From positions 1-64,000 of the forward strand of contig NZ_MAEL01000014.1 of assembly GCF_009933335.1 (NCBI RefSeq): DNA of 64,000 bases. Reading direction: 5' to 3'. Positions 39,419-48,715 of this stretch are shown here, one piece after another; positions within the stretch are counted from its first letter, which is position 1, and each line of letters starts with the position of its first letter. Below the pieces are notes generated by a model. The model was not told the DNA's origin. It worked only from the letters and a program-made list of their open reading frames with translations, and ran no database searches. The DNA comes from Candidatus Enterococcus willemsii (lineage in GTDB: Bacteria > Bacillota > Bacilli > Lactobacillales > Enterococcaceae). A program made the translations under genes and the position numbers.

Positions 39419-40105
39419 ATGATAGAAATGCAAGACGTAATGAAAAAGTACTCTAATGGTACGACTGCTATCCGTAATCTTTCGGTTTCAATTAATCAAG
39501 GAGAATTTGTCTATGTCGTTGGACCTTCTGGCGCAGGGAAATCTACCTTTATCAAATTAATGTATCGAGAAGAAAAAGCAACGAAAGGATCACTAACCGT
39601 TGCAGACCATAACTTAACGAAAATAAAAAATCGTGAAGTACCGCTAATGCGTAGAGAAATTGGTGTTGTTTTCCAAGATTACAAATTATTGCCTAAAAAA
39701 ACAGTTTATGAAAATGTGGCATATGCAATGCAAGTAATTGGTCGTAAACCACGTGAAATTAAAAAGCGGGTTATGGAAGTGTTGGATTTAGTTGGTTTAA
39801 AACACAAAGTTCGCGTATTTCCAAGTGAATTATCTGGTGGGGAACAACAACGTGTATCAATTGCTCGAGCGATTGTAAATACACCGAAAGTATTAATTGC
39901 CGATGAACCAACTGGTAATTTGGATCCAGAGAATTCTTGGGAAATTATGAAATTGTTGGAACGCATCAACGCACAAGGCACTACTATTGTTATGGCAACA
40001 CACAATAGCACGATTGTAAATACAATCCGTCACCGAGTAATCGCGATTGAAAATGGTCGAATTATTCGAGATCAAGTAGAAGGAGAGTATGGCTACGATG
40101 ATTAG
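39419..40105 (+). CDS. ftsE: Cell division ATP-binding protein FtsE
   Basis: ABC-type ATPase of 228 aa that with FtsX controls peptidoglycan hydrolases (PcsB/CwlO type) at the septum. Walker A GPSGAGKSTF, signature LSGGEQQRVSIARA, Walker B VLIADEPTGNLDP and H-loop MATHN are all present. RBS GGAGAG is 11-12 bp upstream, a little long. A -10 type TATAAT occurs at 39373-39378. Overlaps ftsX. Confidence 0.95.
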   Translation: MIEMQDVMKKYSNGTTAIRNLSVSINQGEFVYVVGPSGAGKSTFIKLMYREEKATKGSLTVADHNLTKIKNREVPLMRREIGVVFQDYKLLPKKTVYENVAYAMQVIGRKPREIKKRVMEVLDLVGLKHKVRVFPSELSGGEQQRVSIARAIVNTPKVLIADEPTGNLDPENSWEIMKLLERINAQGTTIVMATHNSTIVNTIRHRVIAIENGRIIRDQVEGEYGYDD

Positions 40106-40982
40106 AACCTTTTTTCGACATATTTTAGAGAGCTTAAAAAGCTTACGTCGTAATGGCTGGATGACAATCTCATCTATCAGTGCTGTGACTATTACCCTCA
40201 CTTTATTGGGTGTCTTCTTAGTTGTCATTATGAACACAGTAAAATTAGCACAAGATATGGAAAATAACGTAGACGTGTCTGTCTTCATTACGTATGGAAC
40301 AGATGAAGAAGGCAAAAAAGAACTTGAAAAAGAATTAAAAGCAATTCCACATGTGGAGTCGGTATCCTATTCAAGTCAGGATGAGCAATTAGAACGTATT
40401 AAAGAAAGTTTTGGAGATGTCTGGGGACTATTTGATCAAGACAATCCATTGTTAGATGTGTATGTTGTAAGTGCTACAGAACCACAATATGTTAAGGGAA
40501 TTACGAAAGAAGCAGAGAAACTGACAAAATATGTAGACAAAGCAAGTTATGGAGAAGATATTTCTGATAAAATCTTCGGAATTGCTCAAGGTGTGCGAAC
40601 ATGGGGCTTGGTAGGTTCAGCGTTACTATTGTTGGTAGCCATGTTCCTAATCTCAAATACGATTCGTATTACGATTCTTTCTCGTGAACGAGAAATTCAG
40701 ATTATGCGTTTAGTGGGTGCCAAAAATGGTTATATCCGTTGGCCATTCTTTTTAGAGGGTGGTTGGATTGGCTTGTTAGGTGCTGTTATTCCAGTGGCCT
40801 TAATGTTCTTTGGCTATCAAGAATTTTATCGAATTGCAAATCCAATTCTGTTACGTTCCAATTATAGTTTATTAGCACCAGGACTGTTTAGTATTCAAAT
40901 CTGTGTGTTATTGGCAATTATTGGTATGGCGATTGGATCATTGGGATCCGTTATTTCAATGAGACGTTTCTTAAAAATCTAA
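40098..40982 (+). CDS. ftsX: Cell division protein FtsX
   Basis: Membrane partner of FtsE: 294 aa, one N-terminal transmembrane helix (about 22-44), a large extracellular domain (about 50-165) that binds hydrolases, and three C-terminal transmembrane helices (about 172-195, 218-240, 266-290). The start MIRTFFRHILESLKSLRRNG at ATG 40098 is the usual family beginning and is about 11 bp from AAGGAGA; ATG 40089 is in frame but sits only 2-3 bases from that RBS. Overlaps ftsE by 8 bp. Confidence 0.93.
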   Translation: MIRTFFRHILESLKSLRRNGWMTISSISAVTITLTLLGVFLVVIMNTVKLAQDMENNVDVSVFITYGTDEEGKKELEKELKAIPHVESVSYSSQDEQLERIKESFGDVWGLFDQDNPLLDVYVVSATEPQYVKGITKEAEKLTKYVDKASYGEDISDKIFGIAQGVRTWGLVGSALLLLVAMFLISNTIRITILSREREIQIMRLVGAKNGYIRWPFFLEGGWIGLLGAVIPVALMFFGYQEFYRIANPILLRSNYSLLAPGLFSIQICVLLAIIGMAIGSLGSVISMRRFLKI

Positions 40983-40991
40983 TTAAACGAC

Positions 40992-41031
40992 AACTGTAAG
41001 TATTCAGAAAATGAATACTTACAGTTTTTTT
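40992..41031 (+). terminator. Terminator of ftsEX
   Basis: AACTGTAAGTATTC pairs exactly with 41013-41026 around a 7-nt loop, followed by T. Confidence 0.92.
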
Positions 41032-41094
41032 GTTGAAGTAAAAAAAGAAATACCTCATTTTTATCAAGAAGTATTTTCCAAGTTTTTCAGATAA

Positions 41095-41103
41095 TGGTAA
41101 AAT
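41095..41103 (+). promoter_or_regulatory. Extended -10 promoter for pstS
   Basis: TGGTAAAAT (TGN plus TAAAAT at 41098-41103), about 50 bp before pstS. No TTTACA Pho-box repeats are seen in front of it. Confidence 0.45.
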
Positions 41104-41151
41104 AGAGGTGATTCTATTTTAAGGACTATTAAAAATGAGGAGTTATATGTG

Positions 41152-42009
41152 ATGAAGAAAAAATTATTACTTCCAATTATTGGATTAACACTTTTAATGA
41201 CAGGTTGTGCAAAATGGATTGATCGAGGAGAGTCAATTACAGCAGTAGGATCGTCTGCTTTGCAACCACTTGTAGAAACGGTAGCTGAATCTTATCAATC
41301 TGAAAATCCTGGGAAATTTGTTAATGTTCAAGGTGGCGGAAGTGGCACTGGACTGAGTCAAGTGCAATCAGGAGCTGTCGATATTGGAAACTCAGATTTA
41401 TTTGCGGAAGAAAAAGATGGAATCGATGCCTCTGCATTAGTGGATCATCGTGTCGCTGCTGTAGGGATTACGCCAATTGTTAACAAAAAAGTTGGTGTAG
41501 ATAATGTTTCCTTAGAACAATTAAAACAAATTTTTACAGGAAAAATTACGAATTGGAAAGAAATCGGCGGTGCTGATCAAAATATTGTGTTACTTAATCG
41601 AGCAACTGGTAGCGGTACGCGTGGCACTTTTGAAAAATGGGTGCTAGACGGAGAAGTATCAAAACGAGCGCAAGAACAAGATTCAAGTGGGATGGTACGT
41701 CAAATTGTAAGTGATACTCCTGGAGCTATTAGCTATGTTGCTTTTTCTTATGTCACGGATGAAGTAAATACGTTGTCAATTGATGGGGTGGAGCCAACAG
41801 ATGAAAATGTAACAACAAATGATTGGATTATCTGGTCATATGAGCATATGTATACAAAGGGTGAACCAACATCGTTAACAAAAGAATTCTTAGATTATGT
41901 ATTGTCTGAGACTGTTCAGGAAACGATTGTGGGTGAACTAGGTTATATTCCAGTTTCACAGATGAAAGTCGAACGTGATGCAGAAGGAAATACGACAGTT
42001 ATTAAGTGA
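41152..42009 (+). CDS. pstS: Phosphate ABC transporter, substrate-binding lipoprotein PstS
   Basis: Surface lipoprotein of 285 aa that binds inorganic phosphate for the PstCAB importer. Signal peptide with lipobox MTGC (about 16-20). Phosphate-contacting motifs AVGSSALQPL, GGGSGTGL and RATGSGTRGTFE are visible. ATG 41152 follows GAGGAG (41137-41142). First gene of pstSCAB1B2-phoU, but separated from pstC by 115 bp holding Pho-box-like repeats. Confidence 0.93.
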   Translation: MKKKLLLPIIGLTLLMTGCAKWIDRGESITAVGSSALQPLVETVAESYQSENPGKFVNVQGGGSGTGLSQVQSGAVDIGNSDLFAEEKDGIDASALVDHRVAAVGITPIVNKKVGVDNVSLEQLKQIFTGKITNWKEIGGADQNIVLLNRATGSGTRGTFEKWVLDGEVSKRAQEQDSSGMVRQIVSDTPGAISYVAFSYVTDEVNTLSIDGVEPTDENVTTNDWIIWSYEHMYTKGEPTSLTKEFLDYVLSETVQETIVGELGYIPVSQMKVERDAEGNTTVIK

Positions 42010-42011
42010 TA

Positions 42012-42085
42012 TTTACACAAAATTTACAAACTTCGCCAATCCTTTACAAAACGTTAAACTAAAATTGACGTTGGAACTGTACACT
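42012..42085 (+). promoter_or_regulatory. Pho-box-like repeats and -10 element before pstC
   Basis: TTTACA occurs at 42012, 42023 and 42043, and TTAAAC at 42054: two pairs with 11-bp spacing, 20 bp between pairs. PhoP of Gram-positive bacteria binds TTWACA-like direct repeats at 11-bp spacing. A candidate -10, TACACT (42080-42085), lies 20 bp after the last repeat, with no proper -35, as expected of an activator-dependent promoter. It would drive pstC and downstream genes independently of pstS. Confidence 0.55.
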
Positions 42086-42124
42086 AGGTGAGAGTGAAAA
42101 TTTAGCTTTTGAGGAGGAACCCTC

Positions 42125-43045
42125 GTGGAAAATGTAAAAGAAGTGTTAACAAAAAAATCAAGACGTGCCCGAATGGAGCAACGAGGACGCATGATTAGTT
42201 TTGCGTGTATTGCATTAATTGTTTTAGTGGTTTTATCGATCTTCTATTTTGTTGCCAGCAAAGGTTTAGCGACCTTTTTTGTAAACAAAGTGAACTTGTT
42301 TGATTTTTTATTCGGAACAAATTGGAATCCTAGTCAAATTGGACCAGACGGACAGCCAATGGTCGGTGCATTGCCAATGATTTTAGGATCATTTATTGTA
42401 ACGTTCTTATCGGCTATTGTTGCTACTCCATTTGCCATTGGTGCAGCTGTGTTTATGGTGGAAATATCACCTAAACAAGGTCAAAAAATTCTACAACCAG
42501 TTATTGAACTATTAGTAGGTATTCCTTCAGTTGTTTATGGATTTATTGGGTTATCTGTGATTGTACCATTTGTGCGTTCTATCTTTGGTGGCACAGGTTT
42601 TGGTATTTTAGCTGGAACATTTGTCTTGTTTGTTATGATTTTACCAACTGTAACAACAATGACAGTCGATGCATTAAAAGCCGTCCCTCGTCATTATCGT
42701 GAAGCATCATTGGCTTTAGGTGCCACACGTTGGCAAACAATTTACAAAGTTGTACTGCGTGCAGCTGTACCAGGGATTTTAACAGCTGTTGTGTTTGGCA
42801 TGGCTCGTGCATTTGGTGAAGCGCTAGCGATTCAAATGGTTATCGGGAATGCGGCATTAATTCCAACAAGCTTGGTAACGCCAGCTTCAACTTTAACGTC
42901 TATTCTAACAATGGGAATCGGAAATACAATTATGGGAACAGTCGAAAACAATGTACTATGGTCACTTGCGTTAATTTTATTATTAATGTCATTGCTATTT
43001 AACATTGTGATTCGTCTTATCGGTAAGAAGGGAGCATTGAAATAA
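42125..43045 (+). CDS. pstC: Phosphate ABC transporter permease PstC
   Basis: Membrane permease of 306 aa with six transmembrane helices; the EAA-type coupling motif is YREASLALGATRWQTIYKVV. Start is GTG 42125 after GAGGAGGA. Last base overlaps pstA start (ATAATG). Confidence 0.94.
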   Translation: MENVKEVLTKKSRRARMEQRGRMISFACIALIVLVVLSIFYFVASKGLATFFVNKVNLFDFLFGTNWNPSQIGPDGQPMVGALPMILGSFIVTFLSAIVATPFAIGAAVFMVEISPKQGQKILQPVIELLVGIPSVVYGFIGLSVIVPFVRSIFGGTGFGILAGTFVLFVMILPTVTTMTVDALKAVPRHYREASLALGATRWQTIYKVVLRAAVPGILTAVVFGMARAFGEALAIQMVIGNAALIPTSLVTPASTLTSILTMGIGNTIMGTVENNVLWSLALILLLMSLLFNIVIRLIGKKGALK

Positions 43046-43929
43046 TGAATGCAAAACGTGCAGATAAAATTGCAACAGGTGTACTTTATTTTATTTCAGG
43101 AATTATCGTCTTAATTTTAGCTTCGCTATTAGCGTATATTCTGATTCGTGGAATTCCTCATATTTCCTGGGAGTTTTTAACTCAACCATCGAAAGCTTAT
43201 CAAGCAGGTGGCGGAATTGGTATCCAGTTGTTTAACTCATTTTATTTACTTTTAATTACAATGATTATTAGTTTCCCGATTTCTTTAGGTGCAGGTATCT
43301 ATCTTTCTGAATATGCAAAAAAGAATTGGTTAACAGATGTGATTCGTACCTCGATTGAAATTTTAAGTTCGTTACCATCAGTTGTTGTTGGTTTATTCGG
43401 ATTTTTAATTTTTGTTATTCAATTTGAATATGGTTTCTCTATTCTTTCTGGGGCGTTGGCTCTAACATTCTTTAACTTGCCATTACTAACTAGAAATGTC
43501 GAAGAGTCTTTGCGTGCTGTTCACTATACACAACGTGAAGCAGGTTTAGCTTTAGGACTTTCTCGCTGGGAAACAGTTTTACGCGTCGTTGTGCCAGAAG
43601 CAACCCCGGGAATTTTAACTGGTGTTATCTTAAGTTCAGGACGTATTTTTGGAGAAGCGGCTGCTTTGATTTATACTGCCGGTCAGAGTGCGCCAGCCTT
43701 AGATTTTACAAATTGGAATCCGTTAAGTGCATCAAGCCCGATTGGTTTGTTTCGTCAAGCTGAAACATTGGCGGTTCATATTTGGAAAATCAATACAGAA
43801 GGAACGATGCCAGATGGTGTAGCCGTATCGGCGGGAGCTTCTGCTGTGTTAATTATTGCTGTACTAGCGTTCAACTTCGGTGCACGTGCCGTTGGGAAAC
43901 GATTGTACAAACGCATGACCTCAGCATAA
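43045..43929 (+). CDS. pstA: Phosphate ABC transporter permease PstA
   Basis: Second permease, 294 aa, six transmembrane helices; coupling motif YTQREAGLALGLSRWETVLR. Overlaps pstC by one base. The next gene, pstB1, is 343 bp away, separated by a tandem repeat (43955-44261). Confidence 0.94.
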   Translation: MNAKRADKIATGVLYFISGIIVLILASLLAYILIRGIPHISWEFLTQPSKAYQAGGGIGIQLFNSFYLLLITMIISFPISLGAGIYLSEYAKKNWLTDVIRTSIEILSSLPSVVVGLFGFLIFVIQFEYGFSILSGALALTFFNLPLLTRNVEESLRAVHYTQREAGLALGLSRWETVLRVVVPEATPGILTGVILSSGRIFGEAAALIYTAGQSAPALDFTNWNPLSASSPIGLFRQAETLAVHIWKINTEGTMPDGVAVSAGASAVLIIAVLAFNFGARAVGKRLYKRMTSA

Positions 43930-43954
43930 TGAATCGTGGAATAAGATAAATAAA

Positions 43955-44261
43955 GATGTCAGTTCCACTTAGCAAAAAAAGTCAGGTAGTGGAATGATAT
44001 ACGGCGTGAAAATAGAACTAAATTTTGAAAAAATTTATATCCTTAATATGAACAAGGATGTCAGTTCCACTTAGCAAAAAAAAGTCAGGTAGTGGAATGA
44101 TATACGGCGTGAAAATAGAATTAAATTTTGAAAAAATTTATATCCTTAATATGAACAAGGATGTCAGTTCCACTTAGCAAAAAAAGTCAGGTAGTGGAAT
44201 GATATACGGCGTGAAAATAGAACTAAATTTTGAAAAAATTTATATCCTTAATATGAACAAG
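43955..44261 (+). repeat. Three tandem ~102-bp repeats between pstA and pstB1
   Basis: Unit 1 43955-44056 (102 bp), unit 2 44057-44159 (103 bp), unit 3 44160-44261 (102 bp). Units 1 and 3 are identical; unit 2 differs by one extra A in an A7/A8 tract and one C-to-T change. Each unit contains TTCCACT and AGTGGAA, a 7-bp inverted repeat enclosing the A tract, then an AT-rich stretch and AACAAGG at the junction. The last unit's end supplies the AAGGAG RBS of pstB1. No protein-coding sense is seen. This accounts for the entire 343-bp gap. Confidence 0.95.
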
Positions 44262-44272
44262 GAGCAGCGACT

Positions 44273-45076
44273 ATGAAAGAATATAATTTAGATGAGCGAA
44301 ACATCATTACATTAGAAGATAAAGAGCTTATTTTACACACAAATGATTTACATGTGTGGTATGGAAATAATGAAGCGATTAAAGGTGTCGATTTAGCATT
44401 TGAAAAAAATAAAATTACTGCATTGATTGGTCCCTCTGGATGCGGAAAATCAACGTATCTACGTTCACTAAATCGTATGAATGATGGCATTGCAAATACG
44501 AGAGTGACTGGCGAAATCATGTACAAAGATGTAGATATCAATTCACCAAAAGTCGATGTATTTGAAGCAAGAAAACGAATTGGTATGGTATTTCAACGTC
44601 CAAATCCTTTTAGTAAATCAATTTATGAAAATATTACCTTTGCACTGAAACGTCATGGGGAAAAAGATAAAAAAGTATTAGATGAAATTGTTGAAACAAG
44701 TTTGAAACAAGCGGCACTTTGGGATCAAGTCAAAGATTCGTTGCATAAAAGCGCTCATGCGTTGTCTGGTGGACAGCAACAACGTCTATGTATCGCTCGT
44801 GCCATTGCCATGAAGCCTGATATTTTATTGTTAGATGAGCCAGCAAGTGCATTAGATCCAATTTCTACTGGTACGGTAGAAGAAACATTAGTTAACTTAA
44901 AAGAAGAGTATTCAATTGTAATCGTAACCCACAACATGCAACAAGCTGCACGGATTAGTGACTATACAGCATTCTTCTATCTTGGCAAAGTGATTGAATA
45001 TGATGAGACAACTAAAATCTTTACACGTCCTAAAATTCAAGCAACTGAAGATTATGTATCAGGACACTTTGGTTAG
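44273..45076 (+). CDS. pstB: Phosphate ABC transporter ATPase PstB (first copy)
   Basis: ABC ATPase of 267 aa: Walker [20 protein letters not shown], signature [16 protein letters not shown], Walker [15 protein letters not shown]-loop VTHN. It has a longer N-terminus (about 20 extra residues) than the second copy. RBS AAGGAG comes from the end of the tandem repeat. Two tandem pstB genes are normal in Lactobacillales. Confidence 0.95.
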   Translation: MKEYNLDERNIITLEDKELILHTNDLHVWYGNNEAIKGVDLAFEKNKITALIGPSGCGKSTYLRSLNRMNDGIANTRVTGEIMYKDVDINSPKVDVFEARKRIGMVFQRPNPFSKSIYENITFALKRHGEKDKKVLDEIVETSLKQAALWDQVKDSLHKSAHALSGGQQQRLCIARAIAMKPDILLLDEPASALDPISTGTVEETLVNLKEEYSIVIVTHNMQQAARISDYTAFFYLGKVIEYDETTKIFTRPKIQATEDYVSGHFG

Positions 45077-45096
45077 TGGGAAACGGAGGAAAAATC

Positions 45097-45855
45097 ATGG
45101 GAAAAGAAATTATCACATCGAAAGATTTACATCTATACTACGGAAAAAAAGAAGCATTAAAAGGAATTGATTTAAGCATTAATCAAGGTGAAATTACTGC
45201 GATGATTGGTCCTTCAGGATGTGGAAAATCTACCTACTTACGTTGTTTAAACCGGATGAATGATTTAATTCCGGATGTAACCATTACTGGTAGTGTTGTT
45301 TACAAAGGAAAAGATATTTATGGACCAAAAACCGATACGGTTGATTTAAGAAAAGAAATTGGGATGGTTTTTCAACAACCTAATCCGTTCCCCTTTTCAA
45401 TTTATGAAAATATTATTTACGGATTGAAATTAAAAGGAGAAACAGACAAACAAGTTTTTGATCAAGTGGTTGAAGAAAGTTTAAAGGCGGCTTCTGTCTG
45501 GGAAGATGTAAAAGATAAATTGCATCAAAGTGCCCTATCTTTATCTGGTGGACAACAACAGCGTGTTTGTATTGCCCGCGTGTTGGCCGTTAATCCAGAA
45601 ATTATTCTTCTAGATGAGCCGACAAGTGCCTTAGATCCGATTTCTTCAGGAAAAATCGAAAACACACTCTTAGAATTAAAAGAAAAATACACGATGATTA
45701 TGGTTACTCACAATATGTCCCAAGCATCACGTATTTCTGATAAAACAGCCTTTTTCCTAAATGGTGATTTAATTGAATTCAATGATACAAAAGAAATTTT
45801 CTTGAATCCGAGTAAAAAAGAGACTGAAGATTATATTTCTGGTCGATTTGGTTAA
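45097..45855 (+). CDS. pstB: Phosphate ABC transporter ATPase PstB (second copy)
   Basis: ABC ATPase of 252 aa: Walker [20 protein letters not shown], signature [16 protein letters not shown], Walker [17 protein letters not shown] 45097 with CGGAGGA as RBS; the frame is open from 45076, which overlaps the stop of the first copy. The two copies are clearly diverged paralogues, probably forming a heterodimer or alternatives. Confidence 0.95.
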   Translation: MGKEIITSKDLHLYYGKKEALKGIDLSINQGEITAMIGPSGCGKSTYLRCLNRMNDLIPDVTITGSVVYKGKDIYGPKTDTVDLRKEIGMVFQQPNPFPFSIYENIIYGLKLKGETDKQVFDQVVEESLKAASVWEDVKDKLHQSALSLSGGQQQRVCIARVLAVNPEIILLDEPTSALDPISSGKIENTLLELKEKYTMIMVTHNMSQASRISDKTAFFLNGDLIEFNDTKEIFLNPSKKETEDYISGRFG

Positions 45856-45901
45856 AGTAGTGAATTTTGATAAATAAAATTTCAAAAGGAGAGAAGAAAG
45901 C

Positions 45902-46591
45902 ATGTTGCGTACACAGTTTGAAGAAGAATTATTAAATTTACACAATCAATTTTATGAAATGGGAATGATGGTTAGTAAAGCTATTCATAAATCAGTTCGT
46001 TCATATGTAGACCATGACAAAAAATTAGCAAAAGAAGTAATCGAGCGTGATGAACTTGTCAATGAACTTGAAGTAGAATTAGAACGAAAAAGTTTTGAAA
46101 TGATTGCATTACAACAACCAGTAACGACTGACCTACGTCGTATTATTACTGTCATGAAGGCAAGCTCTGATTTGGAGCGTATGGGAGATCATGCGGTTTC
46201 GATTGCCAAGTCAACAATTCGTGTCAAAGGACAAGAACGTATTTTGGAGATTGAAAAAGAGATTTCAGATATGTCTGATTATGTGAAAAAAATGGTTGAT
46301 AATGTCTTAGTAGCCTATGTTAAAACTGATCAAGAAGATGCGCGTTTAATTGCGAAAATGGATGATCGTGTAAATGAATATTATGAGTCTATTTACTACA
46401 ACACGATTGCAGCGATGAAAGCTAATCCAGAAACGGTAGTTAGTGGAACAGATTATCTGGATGTTGCACAGTATTTAGAGCGTATTGGTGATTATGTAAC
46501 AAATATTTGTGAATGGATTGTTTACTTGGCAACTGGAAAAATCAGTGAGCTAAATAGTAACCGTGATGAAGGTCCAGCAGAATATAAATAA
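45902..46591 (+). CDS. phoU: Phosphate signalling complex protein PhoU
   Basis: Negative regulator that couples the Pst transporter to the PhoR/PhoP system. It has 229 aa, all-helical with two three-helix PhoU repeats; metal-binding acidic motifs ERDELVNELE and DLERMGDHAVSIA (first repeat) and YLERIGDYVTNICE (second repeat) are visible. RBS AAAGGAGAG. Last gene of the operon. Confidence 0.95.
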   Translation: MLRTQFEEELLNLHNQFYEMGMMVSKAIHKSVRSYVDHDKKLAKEVIERDELVNELEVELERKSFEMIALQQPVTTDLRRIITVMKASSDLERMGDHAVSIAKSTIRVKGQERILEIEKEISDMSDYVKKMVDNVLVAYVKTDQEDARLIAKMDDRVNEYYESIYYNTIAAMKANPETVVSGTDYLDVAQYLERIGDYVTNICEWIVYLATGKISELNSNRDEGPAEYK

Positions 46592-46637
46592 ACGATTGGA
46601 AATTGTGGTTTACTGCAATTTCCAATCGTTTATTTTT
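46590..46637 (+). terminator. Terminator of pst operon
   Basis: AAACGATTGGAAATTG (46590-46605) is exactly complementary to 46616-46631, a 16-bp stem, followed by ATTTTT. Confidence 0.9.
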
Positions 46638-46762
46638 GCTTGTTCTAAAGGTTGATAAAAAGTTGGTACTTAAGACCTATATGCTTTTTGAGTAAAACAA
46701 GGCATAATAAGTGTGTAAGAAAAACTTGCAAAAAATAAATTTGCTTTAAGGAGGCAATTTCC

Positions 46763-48331
46763 ATGAACGAGAGAGAACGTATTTTGGATTTAGTAAAAAA
46801 AGGTGTACTTTCTACGGAAGAAGCTTTGGATTTGCTGGAAGGCATTGCAAAGGCGAAAGATGAATCTCAAAATCAAAAAGTAGCCGATGAAGTCACTGCA
46901 GAAAAACAAGACAGAAACCAATGGATTGATGATATAGAGAATTTTAATATTGAAGAGGACCTTTCAGATGGTGAAGATGCACTTCATCAAAAAGAAGCGG
47001 AAGATCGTGAACAATTAGAGAAAATTTTAGATGCTCTAGCTACTGAAGCAAACCAAGCGTCTGCTGAGTTAGATGAAGTCAATGCTGAAATTCAAGGAAT
47101 TCACGTAGAATTAAAAGAAGCTCAAGAAAGCTTGATGGAATTGAACACAAAAGAAGAATTAGGTGAAGTGCTTGAGGAAGATTTAGCGTCTCGTCAAACG
47201 ATTGAAGCCGAAATTCAAGATTTAGAAGCTTCATTAGATGAATTAATGGAAGAAAGAATTGCGTTAGAAGCGAAACTAAAAAATATTCGTCGCAATCAAT
47301 GGGATAAGAAAAAAGAAAAAATTAGCAAGAAAATTGATCTTCCAGACGATTGGAAAGAGCAAGCGACAGATACTCTAAACCAAGTTGGTGGCAAGGTAGC
47401 AGAAGCCAGCACACATCTTGGCAAATTCTTGAAGAAAACCTTCCAATCCGTCTCTGAAACAGTAGGCGACAATGTGGAATGGAAAGACGTCAGCTTACGT
47501 GTTCCAGGTGTAGCCACTCAAAAATTCGAAAAAACATTTGAATTCGCTGAAACACAAGCAAGTATTTTGGATGTACGTGTTGCAAATGGGAACGTTCAAT
47601 TTAATACATGGGATGAACCAGGTGTGAAAGTTGAAGCTAAAATTAAATTATATGGCAAAATGGATGCCGTCTCACCAGAAGCTGCCTTTGATGAACGTAG
47701 TCAAATTCAAGTTGATGATGAGCATATGTCATTCCAAATTCCAAATAAACGCGTTCGCGCTGATTTGGTTTTCTACTTACCAAATCGTGTATATGATCAT
47801 GTTTCTGTCAAATTGTTAAATGGCAATGTTTTAGTAAATGAATTAGAAGTAAAAGATATTTATGCCAAATCAACAAATGGAAATATTCAGATTGAACAAA
47901 TCAATGCATCCATGTTAGAAATCGAAGGTGTCAATGGAAATATTACTGTGGCAGCTGGAGAAATCTTAGATTCAATTATCGAAACAGTCAATGGGACAGT
48001 TACGATGACAGCTACACCACAAAATATTGGCATTTCACTAGTTAATGGAGATGTTCGTTTGACATTACAAGAAGCGCATTTACGCCGTTTAAATGCCACT
48101 TCAGTTAACGGGAATGTCAAAGTAGCTTTACCAGAAACTTTAGGTTTAGAAGGGACAGCTAAAACAAGTCTAGGTTCAATCAATAGCCGTCTATCTGAGT
48201 ACGAAATTGTTCGTCAAAAGAAAGAACGTATGAATCAATTATTACAATTCCGTCGTCTATCAGAAAACATTGCTCAAATTGATCTTTCAACAACAACTGG
48301 AAATATTTATTTGAAAGATAGCGAAAAATAG
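46763..48331 (+). CDS. liaX: Cell envelope stress/daptomycin-response protein LiaX (DUF4097)
   Basis: In E. faecalis LiaX is the surface-exposed sensor-effector of the LiaFSR response to daptomycin and antimicrobial peptides. Here it has 522 aa: an N-terminal helical domain (MNERERILDLVKKGVLSTEEAL), a long acidic coiled coil (about 70-180) and a C-terminal DUF4097 beta-solenoid (about 245-510) with repeated NGN motifs (ANGNVQF, LNGNVLV, TNGNIQIE, VNGNITV, VNGDVRL, VNGNVKV, TTGNIYL). RBS AAGGAGG. Followed by the PspC and holin-like genes, the same order as liaXYZ. Confidence 0.9.
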   Translation: MNERERILDLVKKGVLSTEEALDLLEGIAKAKDESQNQKVADEVTAEKQDRNQWIDDIENFNIEEDLSDGEDALHQKEAEDREQLEKILDALATEANQASAELDEVNAEIQGIHVELKEAQESLMELNTKEELGEVLEEDLASRQTIEAEIQDLEASLDELMEERIALEAKLKNIRRNQWDKKKEKISKKIDLPDDWKEQATDTLNQVGGKVAEASTHLGKFLKKTFQSVSETVGDNVEWKDVSLRVPGVATQKFEKTFEFAETQASILDVRVANGNVQFNTWDEPGVKVEAKIKLYGKMDAVSPEAAFDERSQIQVDDEHMSFQIPNKRVRADLVFYLPNRVYDHVSVKLLNGNVLVNELEVKDIYAKSTNGNIQIEQINASMLEIEGVNGNITVAAGEILDSIIETVNGTVTMTATPQNIGISLVNGDVRLTLQEAHLRRLNATSVNGNVKVALPETLGLEGTAKTSLGSINSRLSEYEIVRQKKERMNQLLQFRRLSENIAQIDLSTTTGNIYLKDSEK

Positions 48332-48343
48332 AGTTACAATAGA

Positions 48344-48376
48344 GATAGGATGGAGCATGTCTGCTCCATTTCTATC
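48344..48376 (+). promoter_or_regulatory. Hairpin between liaX and liaY
   Basis: GGAGCA/TGCTCC with flanking AT/AT and GATAG/CTATC pairs forms an imperfect stem with a 4-nt loop. No T-run follows, so mRNA processing or stability is more likely than termination. Confidence 0.5.
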
Positions 48377-48406
48377 CAATTTAGAAACAAAGGATGGTGA
48401 AAGAAC

Positions 48407-48715
48407 ATGAGAAAAAAATTAATGAAATCAAATAATAATGTTGTCTTAACAGGAACTTTGGCTGGAATCGCAGAATATTTAAATATTGATCCAACAATTG
48501 TCCGTATCATTTATGTCTTCCTTTCATTGACATTTATTGGTGCTCCTGTCATTTTATACATTGTGATGGCTATTTTAATTCCATCGAATCACGGGGAACG
48601 CACAAATACTTATGGACATAACAATAAATACTATCGTAATAATGATCGCCGAACAAATAGCCGTCCTCGTAAAGAAGCTGAAAAAGTAGAAGAAGACGAC
48701 TGGAGTGACTTCTAG
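48407..48715 (+). CDS. liaY: PspC domain membrane protein LiaY
   Basis: A 102-aa protein with an N-terminal PspC domain: LMKSNNNVVLTGTLAGIAEY, DPTIVRIIYVFLSL and a hydrophobic segment (about 38-64), then a polar Asn/Arg-rich tail ending EEDDWSDF. In E. faecalis LiaY works downstream of LiaX in membrane remodelling. RBS AGGATGGTG. Overlaps liaZ by one base. Confidence 0.88.
   Translation: MRKKLMKSNNNVVLTGTLAGIAEYLNIDPTIVRIIYVFLSLTFIGAPVILYIVMAILIPSNHGERTNTYGHNNKYYRNNDRRTNSRPRKEAEKVEEDDWSDF

Noticed and set aside
43956-43997. 13-codon micro-ORF in the pst repeats (MSVPLSKKSQVVE)
   Set aside because: No spaced RBS, and the 8-A tract in unit 2 shifts its frame.
44027-44041. CodY-like 13/15 match (AATTTTGAAAAAATT) in each pst repeat
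   Set aside because: It lacks the C and G of the core and lies in very AT-rich sequence away from a promoter; chance likely.
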